Assembly: GCF_029982035.1 (NCBI RefSeq)
Contig: NZ_CP104166.1
Location: 310,001-374,000 of the forward strand
Origin: Megaera polyxenophila
GTDB lineage: Bacteria > Pseudomonadota > Alphaproteobacteria > Rickettsiales > Rickettsiaceae
DNA: 64,000 nucleotides
Direction: 5' to 3'
Shown here: piece by piece, positions 36,252 to 46,510 of the stretch
Position numbering within the stretch: the stretch's first letter is position 1
How the letters are laid out: every line of letters starts with the position of its first letter
Translations under genes and position numbers: made by a program
Notes under the pieces: generated by a model
Databases searched by the model: none
What the model saw: only the letters and a program-made list of their open reading frames with translations
What the model was told of the DNA's origin: nothing

Positions 36252-36480
36252 GATCATGTGTTTTTCTTTTTTATTTCTTGAGTTGTAAAATACTTTAAGT
36301 AAAATATTTATTTAAATCCTAAATGGCTAACTTTTTAATCTTTATAATATTTTAACTCTAGGCTGGTAATTTACAATTTATTAATGGGCTATACTAATTA
36401 ATCTAAAGTTAATAAACTAAAGATGAAACCTTGTTTTGTAAATTAAAATAAATTATTAGGGCTTTTAAAGAAGTTTATAC

Positions 36481-36831
36481 ATGGCAAAGAAAAAAGAAGA
36501 AGCAAATTTAGATCATATGTGGGAGATCTATTACTTAATGGTAGGTGGTAAAGCAACTGAAGAACAAAGTAAAAAATTATACAACTGGGCAGAAAAAGTT
36601 ATATCAGAATTAAGAAGTGTTTCTGATCAGGATATAGGTAGGGACTGCAATACTTCGGATGATGATTTATCAGGCAAGGAGGGAAAAACTTTGGAATCTC
36701 AATCCTTTATTACATTTCGTTTCCGCAGTACCTGGTTTGAGGTAATAACGGTTCCTGACTTAAATGCCCCCTTAAAGCCATTAGGTGAAAATTTACCTGA
36801 TGGTGAAACGGAATCTTCTTCAGAGAGTTAA
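36481..36831 (+). CDS. Hypothetical 116-residue protein
   Basis: Not recognised. It begins MAKKKEEANLDHMWEIYYLM, has a charged helical N-terminal half, a beta-like middle (FITFRFRSTWFEVITVPDL) and an acidic Ser/Glu-rich tail (ETESSSES). It has no signal peptide or membrane helix. The gene stands alone, flanked by about 230-250 AT-rich bases on each side. Codon use resembles its neighbours, so it is probably a real lineage-specific gene. Confidence 0.6.
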   Translation: MAKKKEEANLDHMWEIYYLMVGGKATEEQSKKLYNWAEKVISELRSVSDQDIGRDCNTSDDDLSGKEGKTLESQSFITFRFRSTWFEVITVPDLNAPLKPLGENLPDGETESSSES

Positions 36832-37078
36832 TAGCCCAAGAACTGTGACAAGCTATTTTCTTTTAGTTTATTCTTAACCTTTTATGCTGCTATAAAAACA
36901 CTGTACCGTTAAATCTTGGTTCATATTTTAATAGTTTTAGCTAACGATGTTAAAAAAATAATATAGCGAAAATTTATAATCCTAAAAAGGAAGAGAAGAG
37001 TTTAGATACTATCTAATTTTAAATAAAACCCTTTGAAACCTATTAAAGTGATGTATTAAAATAGTAGAAGAAGTAATT

Positions 37079-38415
37079 ATGTTTCTACCATTTAGAATAA
37101 AACTATTGAACCAATTAGGATTTCATCAAAATAATGATAGGCAAAATTGGATCAAGGCAGCCAATTATAATTTGTTTAACCTTAAATCTGATCACGTAAT
37201 GGTTGATTTTTTGACTGATTCTGGAACAGGTGCAATGAGTACTAAACAAACAGCAAGGTTAATTGCCGGTGATGAATCATATGCTGGATCTGCATCCTAT
37301 CACAATTTTTATAACGTCATTAACTATATCACAAATTTCCAATATATTTACCCTGTGCACCAGGGAAGGGCAGTAGAGAAAATCTTATTTTCTATTTTTT
37401 ATCAAGTAGGAGCAAAATTATACCTAGTAATGGCCATTTCGATACTACAAGGGCTCATATTGAATATAATGGAGGTAAAAACTAGATTTGGTTAATGAAT
37501 CTGACGATAATTTTAAGGGTAATATGGATATAGATAAACTACAGAAATTGTTGGAAAGTAATAATAAAGCTATACCGTGGATAATGCTTACAATTACTAA
37601 TAATACAAATGGTGGACAACCTGTTTGCTTAAATAACATAAAAGCAGTTAGTAAGTTAGCTCGCCAGTATAATAAATTATTTTTATTGATGGATGTAGAT
37701 TTGCTGAAAATGCTTTTTTTATTAAAAGACGTGAAAGTTATTATGCTGATTATTCTATAAAAGATATAGCACGCAAAATTTTTTCATATGTTGATGGAAT
37801 GACAATGAGCACTAAAAAGAATGCAATCGTGCATGCCGGCGGTTGGATAGCTACAAACAATTCTGATTTAGCAAAAAAATTGAGGAATTAGTAATTCTAC
37901 ATGACGGGTTTAAAGCTTATGGTAGTTTAGCTGGCCGTGATTTAGATGCGATAGCTATAGGTGTCCTATCTGGTCTTCTATTAGATTATTTACAGCATAG
38001 AATTGAACAGGTACAATCATGAAGCCAAGAATTATTAAAGCTAGGTATACCATTATTAACCCCAGTAGGAGGGCATGCGATATATGTTAATGCAAAGGAA
38101 TTTCTTCCACATATAATACCTACCCAGTTCTCAGGTCATGCATTAGCGGTAGAGCTTTATATTCAAGGAGGAATTAGAAGTTGTGAAATTGGGTCATTAA
38201 TGTTTGGAAAAAACGGTAAGACGTCTCAGAAAGAATTGCTTCGACTTGCTATACCAAGGAGAGTTTATGGTAAAGAGCATATTGATTATGTAGTAGGTAT
38301 TTTTGAAAAAATTACTAAAATCAAGCATAAGATTAAAGGCATGAGAATTATAGAGGATACAGGTTCTTTACGGCATTTTACTGCACCATTAGATTATGTA
38401 GAAAGTTCTAATTAA
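37079..38415 (+). pseudogene. Tryptophanase / tyrosine phenol-lyase family gene, multiply disrupted
   Basis: Pieces in different frames line up in order with a PLP beta-eliminating lyase: VDFLTDSGTGAMSTKQ and GDESYAGSASY, then YPVHQGRAVEKILF, IPSNGHFDTTRAHIEYNGG, TNNTNGGQPVCLNNIKAVS, DGCRFAENAFFIKRRESYY, the PLP-lysine region VDGMTMSTKKNAIVHAGGW, and finally LRLAIPRRVYGKEHIDYV and LRHFTAPLDYV. Frames change near 37410, 37480, 37683 and in the A-run at 37873-37879, and a TGA stands at 38020. The enzyme would split tryptophan or tyrosine into pyruvate, ammonia and indole or phenol. The residue 37 region suggests it was full length, about 440 residues. It is rare in this order, so acquisition followed by decay is likely. 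Confidence 0.88.
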
Positions 38416-38426
38416 GAAGAACTTAA

Positions 38427-38891
38427 CTATATTACCTTAAGCATTAAATCTTGTTTCTTAACTTTACCATCAATAAGTTGAATGAAGCCATTTTTTCTAT
38501 AAAATGGTTTTGCAGTAATAGTGCTATTTACTGTAAGTTCTTTTATTTTAGATCGTTTTGCAACCTGTATTAGCTTATTTAACAAAGCTTTCCCTATTCC
38601 CATTTTTACGTAACCAGGAAGTATGTAATTTAACAAGATTTCGCCTTTTTTACTCATCATTATAAATCCAACAACGGTATGACTTTTGCTAATAGCTATA
38701 TATGCATAATTATTGCTTACCCAAGTAGCTATATTTTTAGGGGTTTTATTAGAAATCCAATCTTGAATCAAAACATACTGATGTTTATGGTCAGCAACGC
38801 ATATCTCAATTATAGATCTAATTATTAATTGATTAATTTCTTTTATATGTTCACCCCTAGCTTTAGCAATTTTGAAATTTAAGTTTTTCAT
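38427..38891 (-). CDS. GNAT family N-acetyltransferase
   Basis: A 154-residue single-domain acetyltransferase. The acetyl-CoA-binding motif A is visible as LPGYVKMGIGKALLNKLIQV (about 93-112), followed by KELTVNSTITAKPFYRKNGF. The acceptor substrate is unknown. It is convergent with the tryptophanase-type pseudogene (11 bases between stops). Confidence 0.85.
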   Translation of the reverse strand: MKNLNFKIAKARGEHIKEINQLIIRSIIEICVADHKHQYVLIQDWISNKTPKNIATWVSNNYAYIAISKSHTVVGFIMMSKKGEILLNYILPGYVKMGIGKALLNKLIQVAKRSKIKELTVNSTITAKPFYRKNGFIQLIDGKVKKQDLMLKVI

Positions 38892-38940
38892 AAATTTAGC
38901 ACTGATGTTTATTAGCTACTTATAGATGGGTTTTACTTAA

Positions 38941-40251
38941 TTATCCTGAAAGCTTGTGAGTAGATCCTATTTTCTTTAACTCTTCTTCTTTAAGTTCTAG
39001 CACTTCAGATTTTCCGGTAATTAATTGATATCTTTGCAAGTGGATTTGCTTTTTATTGAAATCAGATTCTACCCCTAAATTAGATATATTTTTTGCTTTT
39101 GATAAAAAATTTCTATTAAATGAAGCGGCGAATTTATCATAATTTCCGACTAAGCTCGATATATTAGATCCCAGTTTTGCTGAATATTCAGCCAGAGAAG
39201 AAATGGAATTAATAAGTTTTTTTACTTCTTCAATAATTTCTAAGTTGTTATGGAGCATTAAATTTTCAGCAATTTGGAATTTAGCAAATGATAACATATT
39301 CATAAGACCGGCAGGGCCTACTGGGAAAATATTTAAATTCCAAGCTTTATTTAGGAATTCACTATCGGCTTCAACTATTTTTTCGATTGCATGTTCACTA
39401 GGCAAAAACATAAGTGTTATAACATTTGCATATTTTCTTCTGCTAGCTAAATTGGTATCTAACTTTATACCCTTAGTATAATCTTTCCCAGCTAGGGATT
39501 TTAAGTGAAAATTCATAGTTTTTACTAATCGGTTGGTATCTTCCGATTCATCTATTAAAAACTTCGAAGCCTTGGCATCGATAATCATAATATTATCCGA
39601 AGGTAGGAAAATTACAGCATCTGGCCTTAGTGTATTGTTATTTTCCGTATTTAGATTATATTGCATAGAAAAATCTAAACCGTTCTTTAAACCAGAAGCT
39701 TTCAGTATATTTTCTAAGGTAATTTCTGCTAATTTGCCAGCACCAGACGGTGAAAGTAGAGAATTCTTAATCAGATCAACAGTATCTTGGGATTTTTCAA
39801 TATCACGCTTAAGAGAACCAACCATATTAACTATTCTTTCAAATTCGCTGTTAAACTTTTCAGCAGTGATTTTGATAGTTTCCTCTGACAGTTTGCGATT
39901 ACCTTCAGTTTCTGTTTTGTGGAGGTTTATAAGCTGTTTTGATAAATCATTTCCTAGCTCAAACAATGCAGCTTTTGTTAGTTCCTGAGATTTTTTAGTA
40001 ATGTTTTCAAAATCGCTTATTAATTTTTCCTGCTGTTGAACTTTAGCTGATATTTGCTCAATATATTTGATGTTTTCGATCTTTTCATTAATAGCATCTT
40101 CGTACTTAATGGTTAAATCTTGTAATGTTTTATTTTTCTCATCTAATAAAATTTCTAGCAAGTTTATTTTTGATTTATTAGCTACGTATTTATAAAGGAG
40201 AAAAGTGGTTATTAAAGCGGATATCGCTAAGATGAAAGGAATGATGGTCAT
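38941..40251 (-). CDS. rmuC: DNA recombination protein RmuC
   Basis: A 436-residue protein. An N-terminal membrane helix (residues 4-22) is followed by a long coiled coil (about 30-160) and the RmuC domain with a PD-(D/E)xK nuclease-like core (RPDAVIFLPSDNIMIIDAKA, about 207-226). RmuC limits DNA inversion at short repeats in E. coli. This is of interest in a genome rearranged by repeats, although it looks intact here. Confidence 0.92.
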   Translation of the reverse strand: MTIIPFILAISALITTFLLYKYVANKSKINLLEILLDEKNKTLQDLTIKYEDAINEKIENIKYIEQISAKVQQQEKLISDFENITKKSQELTKAALFELGNDLSKQLINLHKTETEGNRKLSEETIKITAEKFNSEFERIVNMVGSLKRDIEKSQDTVDLIKNSLLSPSGAGKLAEITLENILKASGLKNGLDFSMQYNLNTENNNTLRPDAVIFLPSDNIMIIDAKASKFLIDESEDTNRLVKTMNFHLKSLAGKDYTKGIKLDTNLASRRKYANVITLMFLPSEHAIEKIVEADSEFLNKAWNLNIFPVGPAGLMNMLSFAKFQIAENLMLHNNLEIIEEVKKLINSISSLAEYSAKLGSNISSLVGNYDKFAASFNRNFLSKAKNISNLGVESDFNKKQIHLQRYQLITGKSEVLELKEEELKKIGSTHKLSG

Positions 40252-40312
40252 AGTCTATTGCAAAAATAACAATTTCAAATATTTTAAACAAGAATAAAAA
40301 AGGTATCTAAAA

Positions 40313-41152
40313 ATGAAAAAAATTGTAAGTTTTATTTTTATAATTTTAACATGTTTTCACAATATTGGTTTTGCAGAAATTATACAAACAAAAGATACAA
40401 AAGTTGTTGAGAATATACTAACGTCCATTGACACCGATACTCTTGTTATTTTTGACGTTGATGACGTGTTAATGTATCCTGATGATAAAATATTAAGATC
40501 ACAAAATGCAGATGCTTGTAAAGAATTAGTCAAACAATTAAAACAGCGGGTCGGCAAAGATGAAATACAAGATGTTACTAGTATTATATTGCTTGCAAGG
40601 AAAAATAAACCTGTCGATCCAAAAATGATTAACTTAATAAAAACTTTGCAGACAAATAACATCAAAGTATTAGCTTTAACAAACTGCGCAACAGGGAAAT
40701 TTGGTTTAATCCCTAATACTGAAAATTGGCGTATATCCGAATTAAAGAGCCATGGTTATTATTTTTATAAATCTTGGCCAGATTTGAAGGACATTAACTT
40801 AAAGCCCTTAATGAAAGATTCAAATGATGCTAGTCCTGTGTATAAAGAAGGTGTATTGTTTGTTGATCAGACGGGAAAAAAAGGTGCTGTTCTAGATGCT
40901 TTCTTAACCTCCGTCAAAATTATACCTAAAAGAATCGTTTTTATGGACGATAAATCTAAAAATCTTGAATCAGTCGCTGAATTTGCAAAGCAACGTAATA
41001 TTGAATTTATAGGTATTGAATACACAAAGGCTTTAGACGAAAAAGAGGTGCTAAATAAAAATATTGCTCAATTGCAGTTTGAAGTTTTGGGAAAAGAGAA
41101 AAAATGGATTTCGGATACTGAAGCTGATAAATTACTGAACTCAGAATACTAA
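40313..41152 (+). CDS. Exported DUF2608 (HAD-like) protein
   Basis: A 279-residue protein with a signal peptide (KIVSFIFIILTCFHNIGFAE). The HAD motif I LVIFDVDDVLMYPDD (about 44-58) has the two aspartates, with motif II-type LALTNCATG, a Lys (TGKKGAV) and motif IV-type IVFMDDKSKNLESV. The family (DUF2608) is found in Rickettsia, Legionella and related intracellular bacteria. It is likely a periplasmic or secreted phosphatase, but its substrate is unknown. The following gap 41153-41439 holds nothing visible. Confidence 0.85.
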   Translation: MKKIVSFIFIILTCFHNIGFAEIIQTKDTKVVENILTSIDTDTLVIFDVDDVLMYPDDKILRSQNADACKELVKQLKQRVGKDEIQDVTSIILLARKNKPVDPKMINLIKTLQTNNIKVLALTNCATGKFGLIPNTENWRISELKSHGYYFYKSWPDLKDINLKPLMKDSNDASPVYKEGVLFVDQTGKKGAVLDAFLTSVKIIPKRIVFMDDKSKNLESVAEFAKQRNIEFIGIEYTKALDEKEVLNKNIAQLQFEVLGKEKKWISDTEADKLLNSEY

Positions 41153-41439
41153 ATTATAGTTGAACCTGTTGTGTAAATACAGAAAGTAAAATTGCTAATA
41201 GTGACTTTAGTTAAATTATCGTTTTCGGTGGTGATTTTTATAAATTTAATGGGTGAATTATATTATGCTGTAATTATGTTTGTATATTCTATTTTATCTT
41301 TCAATAAAAATTGATTTTAATATATTCACCCGTAATTAACTTTCAAGCTAGTGAATATTACATAATATCACACTTACTAATATCATGGTGTTCTCCTACT
41401 AGCTCGTTTTATTTGTAAATATATTTTGGCAGTACTTCC

Positions 41440-42237
41440 TTATAATTGGTTAAAACTCATTCCCATAATATTGTAACCGCAGTCAACATATTGAATTTCA
41501 CCTGTTACCCCAGAACTAAGGTCGCTGAGCATGTAAAGTGCTGCACCTGCAACATCTTGCTGGGTTGTATTTCTTTTAAGAGGAGAAGTATCAGCGTGTA
41601 TTTTTAGCATTGTTTTGAAATCGCCAATAGCACTGGAAGCAAGAGTTTTAATAGGCCCTGCTGAAATAGCATTTACCCGGATGTTATGTGATCCCATATC
41701 ATTAGCTAGATATTTTACACTTGTCTCTAAAGCTGCTTTTGCAAGTCCCATAACATTATAGTACGGTATAACTTTTTCTGCCCCGTAGTAACTAAGGGTA
41801 ATAATACTACCGCCGTCAGACATAAGAGGTTCTACTCTTTTAGCAAGGGCGGTTAAAGAATAGCAAGAAATGTTCATTGCATTTAAGAAATTGGCTAATG
41901 AAGTGTCAATATACCTGCCTCGTAATTCTTCCTTATCGGAAAACGCAATAGCATGTACCAGAAAATCAACTTTCCCCCATTTGTCCTTAACGGATTTAAA
42001 TAGGTCATCCATGGATTTCTCATTTGTTACATCACATTCTAAAATGAATTTACAATCAATTTCTTCTGCAAGCGATACGACCCTTTTCTGAAAAATTTCA
42101 CTCGGGTAAGTAAGGGCAATCTCCGCGCCATGAGCTTTCGCAAGTTGTGCTATTGCCCATGATATTGATAGATTATTAGCCACACCTGTAATTATTCCTT
42201 TTTTACCTTTTAATAATTCAGTTTGAACTTCTTTCAT
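41440..42237 (-). CDS. fabI: Enoyl-[acyl-carrier-protein] reductase (NADH)
   Basis: A 265-residue short-chain dehydrogenase that completes each fatty-acid elongation cycle. It shows GKKGIITGVANNLSISWAIA at the cofactor site, the FabI-type Tyr-x6-Lys active site in SYYGAEKVIPYYNVMGLAKA, and the substrate loop AGPIKTLASSAIGDF. It is divergent from lnt across 56 bases. Length and motifs are complete. The triclosan-site residues look ordinary. Confidence 0.95.
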   Translation of the reverse strand: MKEVQTELLKGKKGIITGVANNLSISWAIAQLAKAHGAEIALTYPSEIFQKRVVSLAEEIDCKFILECDVTNEKSMDDLFKSVKDKWGKVDFLVHAIAFSDKEELRGRYIDTSLANFLNAMNISCYSLTALAKRVEPLMSDGGSIITLSYYGAEKVIPYYNVMGLAKAALETSVKYLANDMGSHNIRVNAISAGPIKTLASSAIGDFKTMLKIHADTSPLKRNTTQQDVAGAALYMLSDLSSGVTGEIQYVDCGYNIMGMSFNQL

Positions 42238-42293
42238 TTAGAACCTCTTTTTTTATTTTCAAAACAGCAATAAATGCTATTTTATATACTCAA

Positions 42294-43838
42294 ATGAATA
42301 AATCTACAAATTCTTTAATGACATTATCAAATAAGCTACTTTCTTTGTTTGCTGGAATAATTTGCGGGTTATGCTTTGCACCGGTATTTTTTTTACCTGG
42401 AATATTTTGTATATCATTACTAATCGCTCAAATTAAAATTTCAAAGACCAGATTTGAAGCTATCAAATTTGCATATATATTTGGTTTTGGTTTCTATTTA
42501 TCTAGCCTATATTGGATAAGCTTTGCCTTGAGTGTCTACATAGATCAATTTTGGTGGGCGATTCCTTTTGCTTTATTTGGTCTTCCTGCTTTTATGGCAG
42601 TTTTTATTTCTATAATTGCCTTAATTTCCTGGCAACTACGAGATAGTAAAATTTATCATTTCTTTTTTTGTTGTATTTGGGTTTTTATAGAATGGATAAT
42701 TTCCTGGATATTTACAGGATTACCTTGGGCGTTAATTGGTTATGCTTTCTCAAATTGGCTTATATTAATACAAGGCGCTAGTATTTTTGGTATATTTGGT
42801 CTTAGTTTTGTTGTAGTTTATATTGCTTCTAGCCCGTATAATTTTCTTTTGGCTAAAGCTAATACTGAAAAAAAAGATTTTTACACAAGAATAATAACTT
42901 GTGTAATTGTATTAATTTTTATTGCAATTTATGGTTATCTAAGATTAGAAGCGAATCCTACCGAATATACTAATATATCAGCAAGGCTTGTGCAGCCCTC
43001 AATTCCTCAGACTGCAAAATGGGAAGCAGAAGAGTTCTGGCAGAATTTGGATACACATGTTGAACTTTCAAAGAAAGAGGGTAATCCAAATCTAATAATT
43101 TGGTCGGAAGCAGCTTTGACTGTACCTTATCACATTAAACCGGTAATGCAGGCGATTTTGTCTGTTTTTTCAAATGATGAACAAATCCTGTTAACAGGGG
43201 GGGTAAGTGATAATAATAAAACAAATGGCGAACTGGAGTTATACTCTTCCTTAATAGGCATAAATAGTCATGCAGACAAAATATTTGAATATCATAAAGC
43301 GCATTTAGTTCCTTTTGGAGAATATATACCATTTAAAAATATTTTACCCTTAAAAAAAATCACTTACGGTTTAATGGACTATACGGAAGGTACAAGAAAA
43401 TCTGTAATTATACAAAAATTTGATCTTGCTATTTGGCCTTTAATATGTTATGAGGCAATTTTTCCTCATGAAGTTAGAGTGTCTAATCAAATTGTTGACG
43501 TGCTTGTTAATGTAACAAACGATACCTGGTTTGGTAATTCTTCGGGTCCTTATCAACATCTTGAAATCAGCAGAATGCGTGCTATTGAAAACGGTTTGCC
43601 AATGCTCCGCGTGGCAAATAATGGTATAAGTGCATTTATTGATCCAGTAGGTAGAATTTTATCAAAAACGGAGTTAAATCAGGTAACGGTATTAGATAAT
43701 TATGTGCCAAAAAAATTGCCTAGTGAGACGTTTTTTTCAAAATATGAGCCTTCTCTAATGCTATTAGAGGTGTTATGCGTGTTAATATTGCAATTATTTG
43801 TTAAATTCTGCATTTATTTCTTTACTAAAAATCATTAA
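42294..43838 (+). CDS. lnt: Apolipoprotein N-acyltransferase
   Basis: A 514-residue inner-membrane enzyme that adds the third acyl chain to lipoproteins. The N-terminal 200 residues form about seven helices. The nitrilase-like domain (about 220-480) keeps the catalytic Glu (IIWSEAALTVPY), Lys (HKAHLVPFGEYIPF) and Cys (WPLICYEAIFPHEVR). A final helix closes the protein. It works with lspA, also in this window, on the lipoproteins seen nearby. Confidence 0.95.
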   Translation: MNKSTNSLMTLSNKLLSLFAGIICGLCFAPVFFLPGIFCISLLIAQIKISKTRFEAIKFAYIFGFGFYLSSLYWISFALSVYIDQFWWAIPFALFGLPAFMAVFISIIALISWQLRDSKIYHFFFCCIWVFIEWIISWIFTGLPWALIGYAFSNWLILIQGASIFGIFGLSFVVVYIASSPYNFLLAKANTEKKDFYTRIITCVIVLIFIAIYGYLRLEANPTEYTNISARLVQPSIPQTAKWEAEEFWQNLDTHVELSKKEGNPNLIIWSEAALTVPYHIKPVMQAILSVFSNDEQILLTGGVSDNNKTNGELELYSSLIGINSHADKIFEYHKAHLVPFGEYIPFKNILPLKKITYGLMDYTEGTRKSVIIQKFDLAIWPLICYEAIFPHEVRVSNQIVDVLVNVTNDTWFGNSSGPYQHLEISRMRAIENGLPMLRVANNGISAFIDPVGRILSKTELNQVTVLDNYVPKKLPSETFFSKYEPSLMLLEVLCVLILQLFVKFCIYFFTKNH

Positions 43839-43952
43839 ACCAATTGCTGAGAATTATTGAAGATGCTTAACTTAACTCATGGTTATTTTTTCTTAATGTG
43901 TCAAAGAGTTGGCGCAATAGTTGGTTTTAATTTTTAAGGTGTTTATCAAAAA

Positions 43953-44381
43953 ATGTCAGACAATAATAGTAATTACAAAAAAGAAAGTAAGGGAAGGGCA
44001 GATGACGTAGACCGTCTGGTCAGTAAGCGTTTAAAAACAAGAAGGATAATGCTGGGCCTTAGCCAACAGGATCTGGGTGCTGCAGTTGATGTCAGTATTC
44101 AACAAGTACAAAAATATGAAAAAGCTTTAAATCGTATTTCTAGTGGTAAATTATTTACTTTTGCTAAATTCTTAAAAGTACCTGTAAGTTACTTTTTTGA
44201 ACAGAATGATTCTAATAACGTAGTCAGTAATGTTTTTGCTGAAGATAGTGAAAAATATACTGTTGATGATAAGAATCCTATATCAGAAAAGGAAATTATC
44301 ACATTAATTAAAGCTTTTAGTGAAATTAAAAATTCTCAAAGCCGCAAAAAAATAACTGAACTTGTTAGAACAATGAGTTGA
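43953..44381 (+). CDS. XRE-family transcriptional regulator
   Basis: A 142-residue protein with a helix-turn-helix at about residues 25-75 (RLKTRRIMLGLSQQDLGAAV then SIQQVQKYEKALNRIS). The remainder is a linker and a helical C-terminus, as in the HTH regulators common across Alphaproteobacteria and Rickettsia. Target genes are unknown. It stands just upstream of tRNA-Leu. Confidence 0.88.
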   Translation: MSDNNSNYKKESKGRADDVDRLVSKRLKTRRIMLGLSQQDLGAAVDVSIQQVQKYEKALNRISSGKLFTFAKFLKVPVSYFFEQNDSNNVVSNVFAEDSEKYTVDDKNPISEKEIITLIKAFSEIKNSQSRKKITELVRTMS

Positions 44382-44516
44382 TTGCTGTATTAATCGACCT
44401 ATAACAGCTTGTGTTACGAAGTAGTTATAGGCCAGTTATGTCAGTTTGTGGCTTTCCAACATGAATTTGTGGGTTGATTTATAGGAAGTTTTTTGTTATA
44501 AAGCAGTTGAGTTTTT

Positions 44517-44601
44517 GCGGTCGTGGCGAAATGGTAGACGCGCAGCGTTGAGGTCGCTGTTCTGATAAGGAGTGGAAGTTCAAATCTTCTCGACCGCACC
44601 A
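44517..44601 (+). tRNA. tRNA-Leu (anticodon GAG), CCA encoded
   Basis: The acceptor stem pairs GCGGTCG with CGACCGC, the anticodon loop is TTGAGGT (GAG, reading CUU/CUC), and there is a short variable arm as expected for leucine (type II), a GTTCAAATC T-loop and an encoded CCA at 44599-44601. Total 85 nt. Confidence 0.95.
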
Positions 44602-44761
44602 ATATTGGCTTATATACGTTTTTCAATATTCAGCTAAATAATATAATACTAATTAGTTAGCAGTAATTACTTCGCTAAAAGGGGCAAAAAATATCTTTGC
44701 GAATATTAGAACATGCTTTTTCTTAAGAAAAACTGCTTTATTTTTATATGAGAATTTTTTG

Positions 44762-45004
44762 TTACTCTTTATCTATTTCCTGAATTACTGCTTTTTCAGC
44801 TGGCGTAAGGTTACCCTTAGGTTGTTTTTGTGCATCTGTTTTAACAGTTTTTGAGGAGTTGAAATGCGGTGGTACTTCAAGAGGTTTTGCTTTTGTTACC
44901 TGAAGTTCATCTGGTATATTTTCAGTTAACCCAAGAGTTTTTTTTGCGTTTTTACAAGAAGATAATAGAAAAATTGCCATGATAGCGCATAATATTTGTT
45001 TCAT
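44762..45004 (-). CDS. Small DUF3035-like lipoprotein
   Basis: An 80-residue precursor with signal peptide and lipobox (AIFLLSSCKNAKK, Cys at 17). The following GLTENIPDELQVTKAKPLEV then PPHF is the core of the DUF3035 family of alphaproteobacterial lipoproteins, linked elsewhere to the outer-membrane (BAM-associated, BamF-like) machinery. The mature part is short and charged. Identification rests on this motif. Confidence 0.7.
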   Translation of the reverse strand: MKQILCAIMAIFLLSSCKNAKKTLGLTENIPDELQVTKAKPLEVPPHFNSSKTVKTDAQKQPKGNLTPAEKAVIQEIDKE

Positions 45005-45160
45005 ATTATTATTTATTTAGTTAATCAGTAAGTTAAGTTTTTATTTTTACAAATTTTTTCACATCATAATAATGATTATGCTTTTGATCAAGCGGTTTTT
45101 TAATTAATAAAAGCTACAAACGGGGAAATCCAGGTAAAACTATAAAAATAATTATAAAGG

Positions 45161-45916
45161 TTATTGTAGGTATCTACTAGCCCAAGTTGCTAAAACGCTA
45201 GCTACATATTTACTATCTGTAGGAGAATCGATAAGTAAGTGGTCTGCTTTATCAAGGGAGATAAAGCTTTTTGGGTGTTTGGCATATTCATAAATTTTTT
45301 GGGCATTTTCGATTCCTACTATTTTGTCAATAGGAGAGTGCATAACCAGTAGTGCTTTTTTCAGATTAGCTATCTTGGTAGGCATATCCTGATTTGCAAT
45401 ATCATCTAAGAATTGCTTTTTGATATTAAATTTCCTGCCTCCTAAGACTACTTCTGCTTGCCCCTTTTCGTTTATTTCGTCGAGGTGTTCTGCAAAGTTA
45501 TTCTTAACGTGAACAGTATTGCAAGGCGACCCAATTGTTGCTACAGCTCTGATTTCCGGAATACTAGAAGCAGCTGCTAGTGCTGCTGTGCCACCAAGGC
45601 TATGACCTACCAAAATTTGTGGGGCTTCAAAGTTTTTGCGCATAAAATCAGCTGCAGCTATTAAGTCATTTACATTTGAGGAAAAGTTAGTATTAGCAAA
45701 ATCCCCTTCACTTGCTCCAAGCCCAGTATAATCGAATCGGAATAGAGCAATTTCTGCTTCATGAGGAGCCCGTGCAATTCTACTAAGGGCAGTAATATCC
45801 TTATTACCAGTAAAATAATGTGCAAATAATACATAAGCTTTTGGAGTATGAGGAAGCTCAAGTCTTGCAGCCAGTTTATATCCTAATGACCCAGTAAAAG
45901 TTAATCTAAGACTCAC
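45161..45916 (-). CDS. Alpha/beta hydrolase (serine aminopeptidase/esterase fold)
   Basis: A 251-residue cytosolic hydrolase. The nucleophile elbow is VGHSLGGTAALAA (Ser at about 105), with an oxyanion region YVLFAHYFTG, an acid residue in HSPIDKIVGIENA and a His in LDKADHLLID. Homologues in other bacteria are fused to an OsmC domain; no such domain follows here. Substrate unknown. The gap up to the small frame at 46179 is empty. Confidence 0.85.
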   Translation of the reverse strand: MSLRLTFTGSLGYKLAARLELPHTPKAYVLFAHYFTGNKDITALSRIARAPHEAEIALFRFDYTGLGASEGDFANTNFSSNVNDLIAAADFMRKNFEAPQILVGHSLGGTAALAAASSIPEIRAVATIGSPCNTVHVKNNFAEHLDEINEKGQAEVVLGGRKFNIKKQFLDDIANQDMPTKIANLKKALLVMHSPIDKIVGIENAQKIYEYAKHPKSFISLDKADHLLIDSPTDSKYVASVLATWASRYLQ

Positions 45917-46178
45917 AGACTAAAATCCATTTTAATTTAGTGATTTTATGAAAAAATATTTCTAAATTTAATAGCGTGTTTCTATATAAATGATTTAATT
46001 TTGTCAACCTTTTTGGATGTTACTACAGGCACATTTACAATTTTTAAAAAATTCTTGAGAATGAAAATAGTAATTTACTTTTTGTTAATACAACAGGGAT
46101 AAAATAAATTTATGGCAAAGTGCTAAATTTTTAATGTTGAAAAGTCGCTTTGTTATTAAATAAGGTTAGAGATAAATT

Positions 46179-46349
46179 ATGGCATTTGTAGTAACATTTT
46201 TAGCGGTTTTATCGGTTATAATATTAATGTTTATAGATAAAATAATCGAGTATTTGTATCCTAAAGGTTCTCTCTCGGCTGTAGAAAAAGATTTAGATAA
46301 TGTATTCAACGAAAGTGACTGTATGAGAGTTCATAGAACAATTGAATAA
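46179..46349 (+). CDS. Small membrane protein, 56 residues
   Basis: The frame begins MAFVVTFLAVLSVIILMFID, one hydrophobic helix, followed by KIIEYLYPKGSLSAVEKDLD and a polar tail ending RVHRTIE. It has a weak AGGTTAGAG-type leader six or more bases before the ATG. No family is recognised. A helix with a charged tail and an open 57-codon frame in AT-rich sequence suggests a real small protein, but this is not proven. Confidence 0.5.
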   Translation: MAFVVTFLAVLSVIILMFIDKIIEYLYPKGSLSAVEKDLDNVFNESDCMRVHRTIE

Positions 46350-46477
46350 ACGTATTTAAATAGGGAGTTCTTTTTTAGGCTTCCTGGTAAAGTTCAGTGG
46401 AAAGAGAAGTATATATTAATGATATAATCGTTATAATATTGGCTAATTTTTAGCATGTAATCACAATAATATAACGT

Positions 46478-46510
46478 GGAAGCTTTAAGTTGGTTTAGCT
46501 TAAAGCTTCC
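46478..46510. terminator. 12-bp inverted repeat (hairpin)
   Basis: GGAAGCTTTAAG (46478-46489) and CTTAAAGCTTCC (46499-46510) form a perfect 12-bp stem with a nine-base loop. There is no T-run on either side, so it is either a weak bidirectional terminator between convergent genes or another structured element. The rest of 46350-46679 is AT-rich without a complete gene. Confidence 0.45.

Noticed and set aside
44441..44626. A 61-codon minus-strand frame over tRNA-Leu
   Set aside because: The tRNA explains this interval completely.
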